A DNA stretch of 39,733 nucleotides from Streptomyces flavotricini (GTDB lineage Bacteria > Actinomycetota > Actinomycetes > Streptomycetales > Streptomycetaceae): assembly GCF_020639365.1 (NCBI RefSeq), contig NZ_JAINUL010000001.1, positions 7,301,213-7,340,945 of the forward strand, in the 5' to 3' direction. Positions 1-7,423 of this stretch are shown in pieces. Each line of letters begins with the position of its first letter. Position 1 is the stretch's first letter. Below the pieces are notes generated by a model. It made no database searches. It was given only the letters and a program-made list of their open reading frames with translations, and had not been told where the DNA came from. The position numbers and the translations under genes are program-made.

Positions 1-60
1 GGACCGCCCGCCGAGGAACCGGCGGCGCCGGACGGCGGACGGCCCGGCGGACCCGGCCCG

Positions 61-2565
61 GTGACGGCGACCGGCGCCGCGGCGGCTTCCGGCGGCGGCT
101 CCCGCAGGTCCGCGCTGCGCCCCGCCTCCGTCCGCGCGAAGATCGTGTCCCTCCTGATGGTCCCGGTCGTCTCCCTCCTCGCCCTCTGGGGCTTCGCGAC
201 CGTCAGCACCGCCCAGGACATCGCCCGGCTCACCCGCGCCCAACGCGTCGACGAGCAGATACGCACCCCCGTCGCGGCGGCCGTCACCGAGCTCCAGGCC
301 GAACGTCGCGCCGCCGTCCGCTACCTGGCCGATCCCGGCTCCGACCAGGGCGCCGCGCTGGAACAGCAGACGCGGCGCACCGACGCCGCCGTCCGGCGGC
401 TGCGGCTCGGCGACCGGCACACGGTCGCCGAGTCCGGCGACCACCGTTCCGACGTCGTGGTCCGCGTCGGCGCCTTCGTGGCCGCGGCGGAGGGGCTCGG
501 CGCCACCCGCAAGGACGTCACGGACCGGCGGGCGACCCAGGACGCGGTGTACGAGACGTACACGCGCGTCGTCGACAGTGCCCTCGCCGTCGACGGTTCC
601 CTCACCGGCGGCGCCGAGGCCGAACTGGGCCCCGAAGCCCGCGTGCTGCTCGAATTCGCCCGCGCCGGTGAACTCCTCGCCCGCGAGGACGCGCTGATCG
701 CCGCGTCCGGCCCGCGCACCGCCGAAACGCTTCGGCGCCTGACCGGCGTCATCGAGACCCGCCGCGCCCTCACCGCGGGCAGCGCCGACGATCTGCCCGC
801 GGCCCAGCAGGCCGCCTGGCAGTCCCTCGCCAAGAGCTCCGCCTACGCCGAACTGACCGCCGCCGAGGACCGGTTGCTCGCCGGCACGGCAACCACGGGA
901 GCGGCCGCGGCCGCGGCCGCGGGCACGGCCAAGGACACGGCCAAGGACACGGCCCGGGACGCGGCCACCGGACCGGCCAAGGACGCGGCCCGCGGCGGCG
1001 CGCCCGCCGGCTGGGACCCCGCGTACACGAGCGTCGGCACCTCGATGCGCGAGATCGCCGCAGCCGCCCACGCCGGAGCCGTCGACCGCACCGACCCCCT
1101 CGCCCAGGGCGGCCTCAGCCCCGCCGGAGCCGCCGTACTGCTGGGCCTCGCCGCCGTCGCCGCCTCCCTCGTCATCTCCGTGCGCATCGGCCGCGCCCTC
1201 GTCGTGGAACTCGTCTCGCTGCGCAACACCGCCCTGGAGATCGCCCACCGCAAGCTCCCGCACGCCATGGACCGGCTCCGGGCCGGCCAGGACATCGACG
1301 TCGAGGCCGAGACCCCGCCCCCGCCCCCGGCCGACGACGAGATCACCCAGGTCGGCGAGGCCCTCGCCACCGTCCACCGGGCCGCCCTCAGCGCCGCCGT
1401 GGAGCGCGCCGAGCTCGCCAGCGGCGTGAGCGGCGTCTTCGTCAACCTCGCACGCCGCAGCCAGGTCCTGGTGCACAAGCAGCTCACCCTGCTCGACTCG
1501 ATGGAACGGCGCTCCGACGACCCGGGCGAACTCGGCGACCTCTTCCGCCTCGACCACCTCACGACGCGGATGCGCCGGCACGCGGAGAGCCTGATCATCC
1601 TGTCCGGGGCCGCTCCCGGGCGGGCCTGGCGGATGCCGGTCCCGCTGACGAACGTCGTACGGGCCGCCGTGTCCGAGATCGAGGACTACCCGCGCGTCGA
1701 GGTCGGCCGGCTGGCCGAGGCCGCCGTGCTCGGCGGCGCGGTCGCCGACCTCACGCACCTGCTCGCCGAACTCATCGAGAACGCCACCCAGTTCTCCCCG
1801 CCCCACACCAAGGTCCGCGTCAGCGGTGAACCGGTCGGCGCCGGATACGTCCTGGAGGTGGAGGACCGCGGGCTCGGCATGGGCCGCGAGTCCCTCCAGG
1901 AGGCCAACCGGCGCATCGAGCAGTCCGAGGCCCTCGACCTCTTCGACAGCGACCGGCTCGGGCTCTTCGTGGTCAGCCGGCTCTCCGCCCGGCACGGTGT
2001 GCGGGTGCACCTGCGCACGTCGCCGTACGGTGGCACGACCGCCGTGGTGCTCCTGCCGAACTCCCTGCTCCAGGGCGCGATCGAGTCCGGCTCCGCGCCG
2101 GCGCCGGAACCGGGCGCGCTCTTCGAATCCCCCGCGGAACCGGGGGAGCCGGCGGCGCAGCCGCCCGCGATGAGCGTCGTACGGCAGGACGCGCGCCGGT
2201 CGGCGGTACGGGAGGAGCCCCGCGGCATCCCGGCGCCGGAGCGGGTTCCCGTACGGGAGGAGGAGCCGCGCCCGGCCCCGGTGGCCTCCCTGCGGCAGCG
2301 GGTCCCCGGGGGAGCGGAGGCCGCCGAACTGCCGCGCCGCGTACGCCAGGCCAGCCTGGTCCCGCAGCTGCGCGAGGCTCCCGCTCCGCAGGACCGGGCG
2401 GGGGCGCGCCTGCCCGAGGATCCGCCGGGGCGCAGCCCTGAGCAGGCCCGGGACCGGATGACGTCCTACCGGGCCGGCTGGGTCCGCGGCGCTCAAGAGA
2501 CCGGCGCGCAGGAGACCGGCTCCCAGGAGACCGGCGCCCACGCAGGCAGCGAAGGAGACGTGTGA
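61..2565 (+). CDS. cvnA: Conservon sensor histidine kinase-like protein (CvnA type)
   Basis: This is the membrane sensor of a conservon, the four-gene actinomycete module in which a kinase-like protein works with Roadblock, DUF742 and small GTPase partners. A first membrane segment is visible at about residues 28-48. A variable extracytoplasmic region with Ala/Lys/Asp-rich repeats near 285-310 follows, then a second membrane segment at about 351-376. The cytoplasmic part has a helical dimerisation-like region (around 460-515) and a HATPase_c domain with N-box LIENATQFS (about 571-580) and G-box EDRGLGMG (about 601). The tail from residue 680 is Pro/Glu/Arg-rich and probably disordered. The start is uncertain: the reading frame is open to base 1 and no good ribosome-binding site precedes the GTG at 61, so the true start may lie outside the window. 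Its stop overlaps the next gene as TGATG. Confidence 0.9.
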   Translation: MTATGAAAASGGGSRRSALRPASVRAKIVSLLMVPVVSLLALWGFATVSTAQDIARLTRAQRVDEQIRTPVAAAVTELQAERRAAVRYLADPGSDQGAALEQQTRRTDAAVRRLRLGDRHTVAESGDHRSDVVVRVGAFVAAAEGLGATRKDVTDRRATQDAVYETYTRVVDSALAVDGSLTGGAEAELGPEARVLLEFARAGELLAREDALIAASGPRTAETLRRLTGVIETRRALTAGSADDLPAAQQAAWQSLAKSSAYAELTAAEDRLLAGTATTGAAAAAAAGTAKDTAKDTARDAATGPAKDAARGGAPAGWDPAYTSVGTSMREIAAAAHAGAVDRTDPLAQGGLSPAGAAVLLGLAAVAASLVISVRIGRALVVELVSLRNTALEIAHRKLPHAMDRLRAGQDIDVEAETPPPPPADDEITQVGEALATVHRAALSAAVERAELASGVSGVFVNLARRSQVLVHKQLTLLDSMERRSDDPGELGDLFRLDHLTTRMRRHAESLIILSGAAPGRAWRMPVPLTNVVRAAVSEIEDYPRVEVGRLAEAAVLGGAVADLTHLLAELIENATQFSPPHTKVRVSGEPVGAGYVLEVEDRGLGMGRESLQEANRRIEQSEALDLFDSDRLGLFVVSRLSARHGVRVHLRTSPYGGTTAVVLLPNSLLQGAIESGSAPAPEPGALFESPAEPGEPAAQPPAMSVVRQDARRSAVREEPRGIPAPERVPVREEEPRPAPVASLRQRVPGGAEAAELPRRVRQASLVPQLREAPAPQDRAGARLPEDPPGRSPEQARDRMTSYRAGWVRGAQETGAQETGSQETGAHAGSEGDV

Positions 2566-3008
2566 TGATCGAGCACCAGAGATTCAACCCCGACGGAATC
2601 CGCCGGTCCGGCGAACTGGACTGGCTGCTGGACGACCTGGTCGTCCGGGTCCGCGAGGTCCGGCATGCCGTGGTCCTGTCCAACGACGGCCTGGCGGTGG
2701 GCGCGTCCAGCGCGCTGAGCCGGGAGGACGCGGAGCACCTGGCCGCCGTCGCCTCAGGCTTCCACAGTCTCGCGAAGGGCGCGGGGCGGCACTTCCACGC
2801 CGGGGGCGTGCGCCAGACGATGGTGGAGATGGACGAGGGGTTCCTCTTCGTCGCGGCCGCCGGGGACGGTTCCTGCCTGGCCGTGCTGAGCGCGGCGAGC
2901 GCCGACATCGGGCTGATCGCGTACGAGATGGCCCGGCTCGTGAAGCGCGTCGGGGAGCATCTCCACACCCCGTCCCGGTTCGCGGCGCGCCCGCCGGCCG
3001 CGGGCTGA
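2565..3008 (+). CDS. cvnB: Roadblock/LC7 domain protein of the conservon (CvnB type)
   Basis: This small cytoplasmic Roadblock/LC7 protein of 147 residues is the second conservon component. In this family such proteins bind the partner GTPase and the kinase-like sensor. The family-typical stretches DWLLDDL, VVLSNDGL, EDAEHLAAVA and RQTMVE are all present. The ATG at 2565 overlaps the upstream stop (TGATG) and has GGAG seven bases ahead, which favours it over the in-frame GTG at 2562. It is closely similar along its whole length to the orphan protein at 4635-5033, so the two are probably paralogues. Confidence 0.93.
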   Translation: MIEHQRFNPDGIRRSGELDWLLDDLVVRVREVRHAVVLSNDGLAVGASSALSREDAEHLAAVASGFHSLAKGAGRHFHAGGVRQTMVEMDEGFLFVAAAGDGSCLAVLSAASADIGLIAYEMARLVKRVGEHLHTPSRFAARPPAAG

Positions 3009-3025
3009 GGGCGGCGGTCCGGCAC

Positions 3026-3406
3026 ATGGACGGCCAGTGGTACGACGCCGACGCGGGCCCGCTCGTCCGTCCGTACGCGATGACGGGCGGACGTACGAAG
3101 CCGGGACCCCACGGGGTCCGGTTCGATCTGATCGCGCTGGTCGTCGTGGACGGCGACGGCGGGGACGCGGCGGCCGAGTCGCTGCTCGGCCCCGAACACC
3201 GGGCGCTGCTCGGGCTCTGCCGGTCCGTGACCCAGTCGGTGGCGGAGCTCGCCGCGGACGCGGACCTTCCGGTGGGCGTGGTGAGGGTGCTGCTCGGCGA
3301 CCTGCTGGAGGGCGGTCACGTCAAGGTGAGCCGGCCGGTGCCGCCCGCCCGTCTGCCGGACGAACGGATTCTGCGTGAAGTCATCGAGGGATTGCGAGCG
3401 CTGTGA
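3026..3406 (+). CDS. cvnC: DUF742 protein of the conservon (CvnC type)
   Basis: This 126-residue protein matches the DUF742 component found third in conservons. It begins with a short segment containing VRPYAMTGGRT, the usual N-terminal signature of the family. The C-terminal half resembles a winged helix: LCRSVTQSVAELAADADLPVGVVRVLLGDLLEGGHVKV. The precise role of DUF742 is not settled; a part in the membrane-associated signalling complex is the usual interpretation. It starts 17 bases after the Roadblock gene and its TGA overlaps the next start codon (TGATG), so the four genes form one translationally coupled operon. Confidence 0.92.
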   Translation: MDGQWYDADAGPLVRPYAMTGGRTKPGPHGVRFDLIALVVVDGDGGDAAAESLLGPEHRALLGLCRSVTQSVAELAADADLPVGVVRVLLGDLLEGGHVKVSRPVPPARLPDERILREVIEGLRAL

Positions 3407-4059
3407 TGGGACAACACCACGACGGGACCGGCGGACCGGACGTGCATGCGGATCCGGAGGAGGACGGGGAACTGGCGGCGCTCTCGCTGAAGATACTCGT
3501 GGCGGGCGGGTTCGGGGTCGGCAAGACGACGCTGGTCGGCGCGGTCAGCGAGATCCGGCCGCTGCGGACGGAGGAGCTGCTCAGCGAGGCGGGCGAACTG
3601 GTCGACGACACGGGTGGGGTCGCCCAGAAGACGACCACGACCGTGGCCATGGACTTCGGGCGCATCACCATCCGGTCCGGGCTGTCGCTCTACCTGTTCG
3701 GGACGCCGGGGCAGGACCGGTTCTGGTTCCTGTGGGACGAGCTGTCGCAGGGAGCCCTCGGCGCGGTGGTCCTCGCGGACACGCGCAGGCTGGAGGACTG
3801 TTTCCCGGCGGTGGACTACTTCGAGCACCGGCGCATCCCGTTCGTGGTGGCCGTCAACTGCTTCACGGACGCGCGGCGGTACGGAGCGCACGACGTGGCG
3901 CGGGCACTGGATCTGGAGTCGGGAACGCCGGTGGTGCTGTGTGACGCGCGGGACAAGGACTCGGGGAAGGAAGTGCTGATCAGGCTGGTCGAGTACGCCG
4001 GGCGGGTGCACACCGCCCGGCTGCTGGACTCGGTGGAGCCGCAGGCCGGTTCCGTGTGA
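3406..4059 (+). CDS. cvnD: Conservon small GTPase (CvnD type)
   Basis: This is the conservon ATP/GTP-binding protein (217 residues from the ATG at 3406; a GTG three bases earlier is also in frame). The P-loop GGFGVGKTT lies at about residues 34-42. A G2-like threonine run (KTTTTVAMDFG) and the switch II segment FGTPGQDRFWF follow. VNCF replaces the usual NKxD specificity motif, as is typical of this family. GTP binding is established for conservon relatives; the output target of this copy cannot be seen. The gene is last in the operon and overlaps DUF742 as TGATG. No P450 gene follows, unlike in some characterised conservons. Confidence 0.93.
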   Translation: MGQHHDGTGGPDVHADPEEDGELAALSLKILVAGGFGVGKTTLVGAVSEIRPLRTEELLSEAGELVDDTGGVAQKTTTTVAMDFGRITIRSGLSLYLFGTPGQDRFWFLWDELSQGALGAVVLADTRRLEDCFPAVDYFEHRRIPFVVAVNCFTDARRYGAHDVARALDLESGTPVVLCDARDKDSGKEVLIRLVEYAGRVHTARLLDSVEPQAGSV

Positions 4060-4098
4060 GGGGGCCGGCCCGCGGCAGGGGAAGGGGCGGTGCGCGCG

Positions 4099-4527
4099 TC
4101 AGTGGGTGATGCCGTCGACGGAGATCACCTTGTCGATGGGGACGCGGACGAGGAGTTCGCCGGGGACGGCGTTGCGGCGGCCGAAGGCCTCGGCGCGCTC
4201 CTCGCCCATGTACCGGGCGGCGATCCGCGTCGCCCAGGGGAGCATCTCCTCCAGGTCCTCGCCGATCTCGGCGCGCCCCTGGAGGACGACGTAGGAGTAC
4301 GGCGGACGGTCGTCGTCCACACAGAGCGCGACGCGGCCGTCGCGCAGCAGGTTGCGCCCCTTCACCGTGTCCTTGCCGGTGTTGAACACGAAGGTGTCGC
4401 CGTCGAGGACGAACCAGACGGGTGCGACGTGCGGGCTGCCGTCCTCGCGGACGGTGGACAGCTTGCCGGTACGGGTTCCGTACGAGACGAATGCCCGCCA
4501 TTCCTCTTGAGTCATCTTCTTCGCCAT
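4099..4527 (-). CDS. PPOX-class (pyridoxamine-phosphate-oxidase-like) F420-dependent oxidoreductase
   Basis: This 142-residue split-barrel flavin/deazaflavin-binding protein resembles the Rv1155-like PPOX group. The family order is visible: GTRTGKLSTVREDGSPHVAPVWF near residues 17-39, TFVFNTGKDTVKGRNLLRDGRVALCVDD at 45-73, and a C-terminal strand ELLVRVPIDKVIS. Such proteins commonly use F420 or FMN to reduce small substrates; neither cofactor nor substrate can be assigned here. The ATG at 4527 is chosen because AAGGAGG lies eight bases upstream. It lies between the conservon and the orphan Roadblock gene, convergent to the first and divergent from the second. Confidence 0.85.
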   Translation of the reverse strand: MAKKMTQEEWRAFVSYGTRTGKLSTVREDGSPHVAPVWFVLDGDTFVFNTGKDTVKGRNLLRDGRVALCVDDDRPPYSYVVLQGRAEIGEDLEEMLPWATRIAARYMGEERAEAFGRRNAVPGELLVRVPIDKVISVDGITH

Positions 4528-4634
4528 GGGCACATCCTCCTTGCCCGAAAGGCGCTGGTGGGGAAGGCTTGCGGCACTTACTACGAGGGGTGGGGCGCGG
4601 CCACGCCGGCGGCGTCGACGGGGAGGGGCTCGAA

Positions 4635-5033
4635 ATGGCACTGGACAAGCAACTCGACTGGCTGCTCGATGACCTGACACGCAGGGTCCAGCAGGTCAGG
4701 CACGCGGTGGTGCTCTCCAATGACGGCCTGGTGACGGGTGCGAGCGCGGGTCTGGCCCGGGAGGACGCGGAGCATCTGGCGGCGGTGGCGGCGGGGTTGC
4801 AGAGTCTGGCGAAGGGGTCGGGCCGGCATTTCAGGGCGGGCGAGGTGCGTCAGACGATGGTCGAGTACGACGACGGCGCACTGTTCGTCATGGCGGCGGG
4901 CGCGGGGAGCTCGCTGTGCGTGCTGAGCGCCGCCGAGGCCGACATCGGCCAGGTCGCGTACGAGATGACGCTGCTGGTCAACCGGGTGGGGGAGCACTTG
5001 GGAGTGGCGGAGCGGCGGATCACGGGGGGCTGA
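4635..5033 (+). CDS. Orphan Roadblock/LC7 domain protein
   Basis: This 132-residue Roadblock/LC7 protein is strongly similar to the conservon Roadblock protein at 2565-3008. Shared segments include DWLLDDL, RHAVVLSNDGL, REDAEHLAAVA, RQTMVE and RVGEHL. It stands alone, with no GTPase or DUF742 gene after it, and is separated from the conservon by an oppositely transcribed gene. The ATG at 4635 is preceded by a GGGAGGGG run. By family it should form dimers and could compete for, or substitute at, the GTPase/kinase surface of the neighbouring conservon; that is inference. Confidence 0.88.
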   Translation: MALDKQLDWLLDDLTRRVQQVRHAVVLSNDGLVTGASAGLAREDAEHLAAVAAGLQSLAKGSGRHFRAGEVRQTMVEYDDGALFVMAAGAGSSLCVLSAAEADIGQVAYEMTLLVNRVGEHLGVAERRITGG

Positions 5034-5064
5034 GGCCTTCTGGGTTTCGGGGGGTGCTGCGGAG

Positions 5065-5073
5065 TTGTCCACA
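5065..5073 (+). promoter_or_regulatory. Isolated match to the Streptomyces DnaA box
   Basis: The nonamer TTGTCCACA lies in the non-coding stretch between the orphan Roadblock gene and the gene at 5148. It equals the preferred Streptomyces DnaA box. I see no second box nearby, so an origin is excluded. It could be a DnaA-titration or transcriptional site, or chance. Confidence 0.3.
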
Positions 5074-5147
5074 GGCCTCGCGCGGTGTCGTAGCACCGAG
5101 TTACGGTCTTCACACAGAGTAATCGTCTCGTGTGGGGGAGGACCGTC

Positions 5148-6026
5148 ATGGAGGTCGCGACGCAGGTCTTGTCGGATGTACAGGGGCAGGCCTCTCCACG
5201 GGGGCGGTCCTCGCCGGTTGTCCGGACGGCCGGGCCGCCGGCGGTGCGGGCGCGGCCGCTGCCGGATGCGACGGTGGGCGGCGCCCGGGCGGCCGAGGAA
5301 CTGAGGCTGACCCGGACCGGGTTCGCCCGGGCCGTGCAGCTGGGCATCGTACGGGCGGGGCCGTCGGCGCCGGGAGGGGCCGCGCGGTACGCGCGGGCCG
5401 AGCTGGAGCGGGTCCGGTCGGCCGAGGGGTTCCCGGACGCGCTGCGGGAACGGGTCGAGACGGTGGCCGGAGCCGAGGCCGCCGGTGCGGTGCTGGGGAT
5501 CAGCCCGGGCCGTTTCACGCGCCTCGCGCGTTGCGGGCACATCACCCCGGTCGGCTACCGGATCAACCGCTACCGGGTGGTGGTGTGGCTCTATCTGGCC
5601 GCGGAGCTGAGGGAGTTCGCCGGCCGGGAGCCGGGGATGCTGCGCGGGAGCGCACCCCCGGCCGACCGGGAGCTGCTGGCCGCCAAGGCGGATCTGCGAC
5701 CTCGGAAGTGGCGCGGCCGGCATGTGGGGCTGCTGCTGAGACGAACCGCCGACCCCTGGGAGCGGGCCGCGGTGCTCGCCTCCGTCCTCCCGGAGGAGGA
5801 GCTGCGCCAGGCCGTGCCCGATCCGGCGGAGCGGATCCTGCTGGCCGCGCTCGCCCCGCCCCCGCCGTACGGGCATCCCCAGATCCCCGCCGCGGCGGCC
5901 GTGGCGCTGCGGCTGCTGCGGGCGGAGCCGCCGGACGAGGCCCACTGGTACCGCACCAGCCTGGAGTTCGCGCTGACCGGGGCCCGCGGTCAGTCGAAGT
6001 CGACGGGGGAGAGGGGGCCGACGTAG
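5148..6026 (+). CDS. Unrecognised actinomycete protein with two HTH-like segments
   Basis: I do not recognise this 292-residue protein with certainty; it may belong to a Streptomyces DUF family (possibly DUF6397). Two segments look like small excisionase/MerR-type helix-turn-helix units. The first runs through AAEELRLTRTGFARAVQLGIV and ends in RYARAELERV. The second reads AAGAVLGISPGRFTRLARCG and ends in YRINRYRVVVWLYL. The second half is Leu/Ala-rich and helical, with many Arg and Pro residues and no membrane segments. The ATG at 5148 has GGGGGAGGACC just ahead; the GTG at 5130 lies upstream of that site and is rejected. The last 37 bases overlap the end of the convergent gene. DNA binding is inference. 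Confidence 0.7.
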   Translation: MEVATQVLSDVQGQASPRGRSSPVVRTAGPPAVRARPLPDATVGGARAAEELRLTRTGFARAVQLGIVRAGPSAPGGAARYARAELERVRSAEGFPDALRERVETVAGAEAAGAVLGISPGRFTRLARCGHITPVGYRINRYRVVVWLYLAAELREFAGREPGMLRGSAPPADRELLAAKADLRPRKWRGRHVGLLLRRTADPWERAAVLASVLPEEELRQAVPDPAERILLAALAPPPPYGHPQIPAAAAVALRLLRAEPPDEAHWYRTSLEFALTGARGQSKSTGERGPT

Positions 6027-6391
6027 ACCCAGGCCCCGGCCTCCCGGGCGAAGGCGCTGTGCTCGTGCAGGGAACCGGCGTGCCGGCCCTCGCGATAGTG
6101 CGCCCGGAACTCCACCGATCCCTCCGTCTCGAACATCCCGCCGCGCTCGGTGGCGAGGATCTCCAGACGCTCCCAGCGCTGGCCGGGGTCCAGGTCGAGC
6201 CGGCCGGGCCGGGTGCTCGGGTGCCAGGAGCGCAGCAGGTAGGCGGTGTCGCCGACGGCGAACGCGCTGAAGCGGGAACGCATCAGCAGCTCGGCGGTGG
6301 GCGCCTGCTGCGCACCGGAGTGGAAGCGGCCGCAGCACTCCGGGTAGGCGGCGGGCAGCCCGCAGGGGCAGGGGAGGGCCGGGGTGGGCAT
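5990..6391 (-). CDS. UPF0225/YchJ-like protein with SEC-C zinc motif
   Basis: This 133-residue protein starts with a SEC-C-type metal-binding motif, CPC then ECCGRFH (Cys8, Cys10, Cys19, Cys20, His24). An NTF2-like YchJ domain follows, carrying the family segments PTAELLMRSRFSAFAVGD and EFRAHYR. Zinc binding by the Cys/His motif is established for SEC-C domains; the cellular role of YchJ proteins is unknown. The ATG at 6391 is the only start that keeps the motif at the N-terminus. Its 3' end overlaps the end of the plus-strand gene by 37 bases, so the two convergent messages are complementary there. Confidence 0.87.
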   Translation of the reverse strand: MPTPALPCPCGLPAAYPECCGRFHSGAQQAPTAELLMRSRFSAFAVGDTAYLLRSWHPSTRPGRLDLDPGQRWERLEILATERGGMFETEGSVEFRAHYREGRHAGSLHEHSAFAREAGAWVYVGPLSPVDFD

Positions 6392-6441
6392 CGGGGCGCT
6401 CAGCTCTTCGTGGACGGGACGGACTGGCGGAAGGAGGTGGG

Positions 6442-7344
6442 CTACTGGGGTGACACGGGATGCTTGGCCGCGTTCTCGGCGTACGGGCGGAAGAGACCTT
6501 CCTGGACCACGGAGACCAGCAGCCTGCCCTCCAGGTCGTAGATGCGGCCCCGGGCGAGGCCCCGGCCGCCGTGCGCGATGGGCGACTCCTGGTCGTACAG
6601 GAACCACTCGTCCGCGCGGAACGGCCGGTGGAACCACATGGCGTGGTCCAGCGAGGCCATGTCGAAACCGCGCATGCCCCACAGGGGCTCCACGGGGATG
6701 CGCACGGCGTCGAGGAGGGTCATGTCACTGGCGTAGGTGAGCGCGCAGGTGTGCACCAGCGGGTCGTCGCCCAGCGGGCCGACCGCGCGCATCCACACCG
6801 CGCTGCGCGGATCGGCGCCCTTGAGCTCCTCGGGAGTCCAGCGCAGCCGGTCCGTGTACCGGATGTCGAACGGCTGGCGGCGGGCCATCCGCTCCAGCGC
6901 CTCGGGCAGCGCGCCCAAGTGCTCGCGGATCTCGTCCGCGACCTTCGGGAGCGTGTCCGGGTGGGGGAAGTCGAGTCGGGGAGGCAGCTGGTGCTCGATG
7001 CTGCCCTCCTCCGGATGATGGAAGGAGGCGGTGAGATTGAAGATCGTCTTGCCCTGCTGGACCGCGGTGACGCGGCGCGTGGTGAAGGACCGCCCGTCGC
7101 GCACCCGCTCCACCTGGTACACGATCGGCACCCCGGGGATGCCGGGGCGCAGGAAGTACGAGTGCAGCGAGTGGACCGGGCGGTCGCTCTCGGTGGTACG
7201 GCCGGCGGCCACCAGGGCCTGGCCGGCGACCTGCCCGCCGAAGACCCGCTGGAGGGATTCCTGCGGGCTGGCGCCGCGGAAGATGTTGACCTCGATCTGC
7301 TCCAGGTCGAGCAGATCGACGAGTCTCTCGGCGGGATTCGTCAT
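6442..7344 (-). CDS. tesB: Acyl-CoA thioesterase II (TesB)
   Basis: This enzyme hydrolyses acyl-CoA to free fatty acid and CoA in the cytoplasm. The 300-residue length and double hot-dog layout are those of TesB. The first hot-dog contains VFGGQVAGQAL (34-44), HSYFLRPG (61-68) and DGRSFTTRRV (83-92). The second contains TYASDMTLLDA, which carries the conserved catalytic Asp, and HAMWFHRPFRADEWFLYDQES. The ATG at 7344 has GGAG eight bases upstream. It lies 79 bases downstream of the helicase gene on the same strand and may be co-transcribed with it. Confidence 0.93.
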   Translation of the reverse strand: MTNPAERLVDLLDLEQIEVNIFRGASPQESLQRVFGGQVAGQALVAAGRTTESDRPVHSLHSYFLRPGIPGVPIVYQVERVRDGRSFTTRRVTAVQQGKTIFNLTASFHHPEEGSIEHQLPPRLDFPHPDTLPKVADEIREHLGALPEALERMARRQPFDIRYTDRLRWTPEELKGADPRSAVWMRAVGPLGDDPLVHTCALTYASDMTLLDAVRIPVEPLWGMRGFDMASLDHAMWFHRPFRADEWFLYDQESPIAHGGRGLARGRIYDLEGRLLVSVVQEGLFRPYAENAAKHPVSPQ

Positions 7345-7423
7345 CAGAGGTTCTCCACTGTCGGGTCCGGCGGTTTCGGCGGGGCGGGGTGCTCGGGCGG
7401 GTCGGGTCGCTTGCGGGGGTGGG

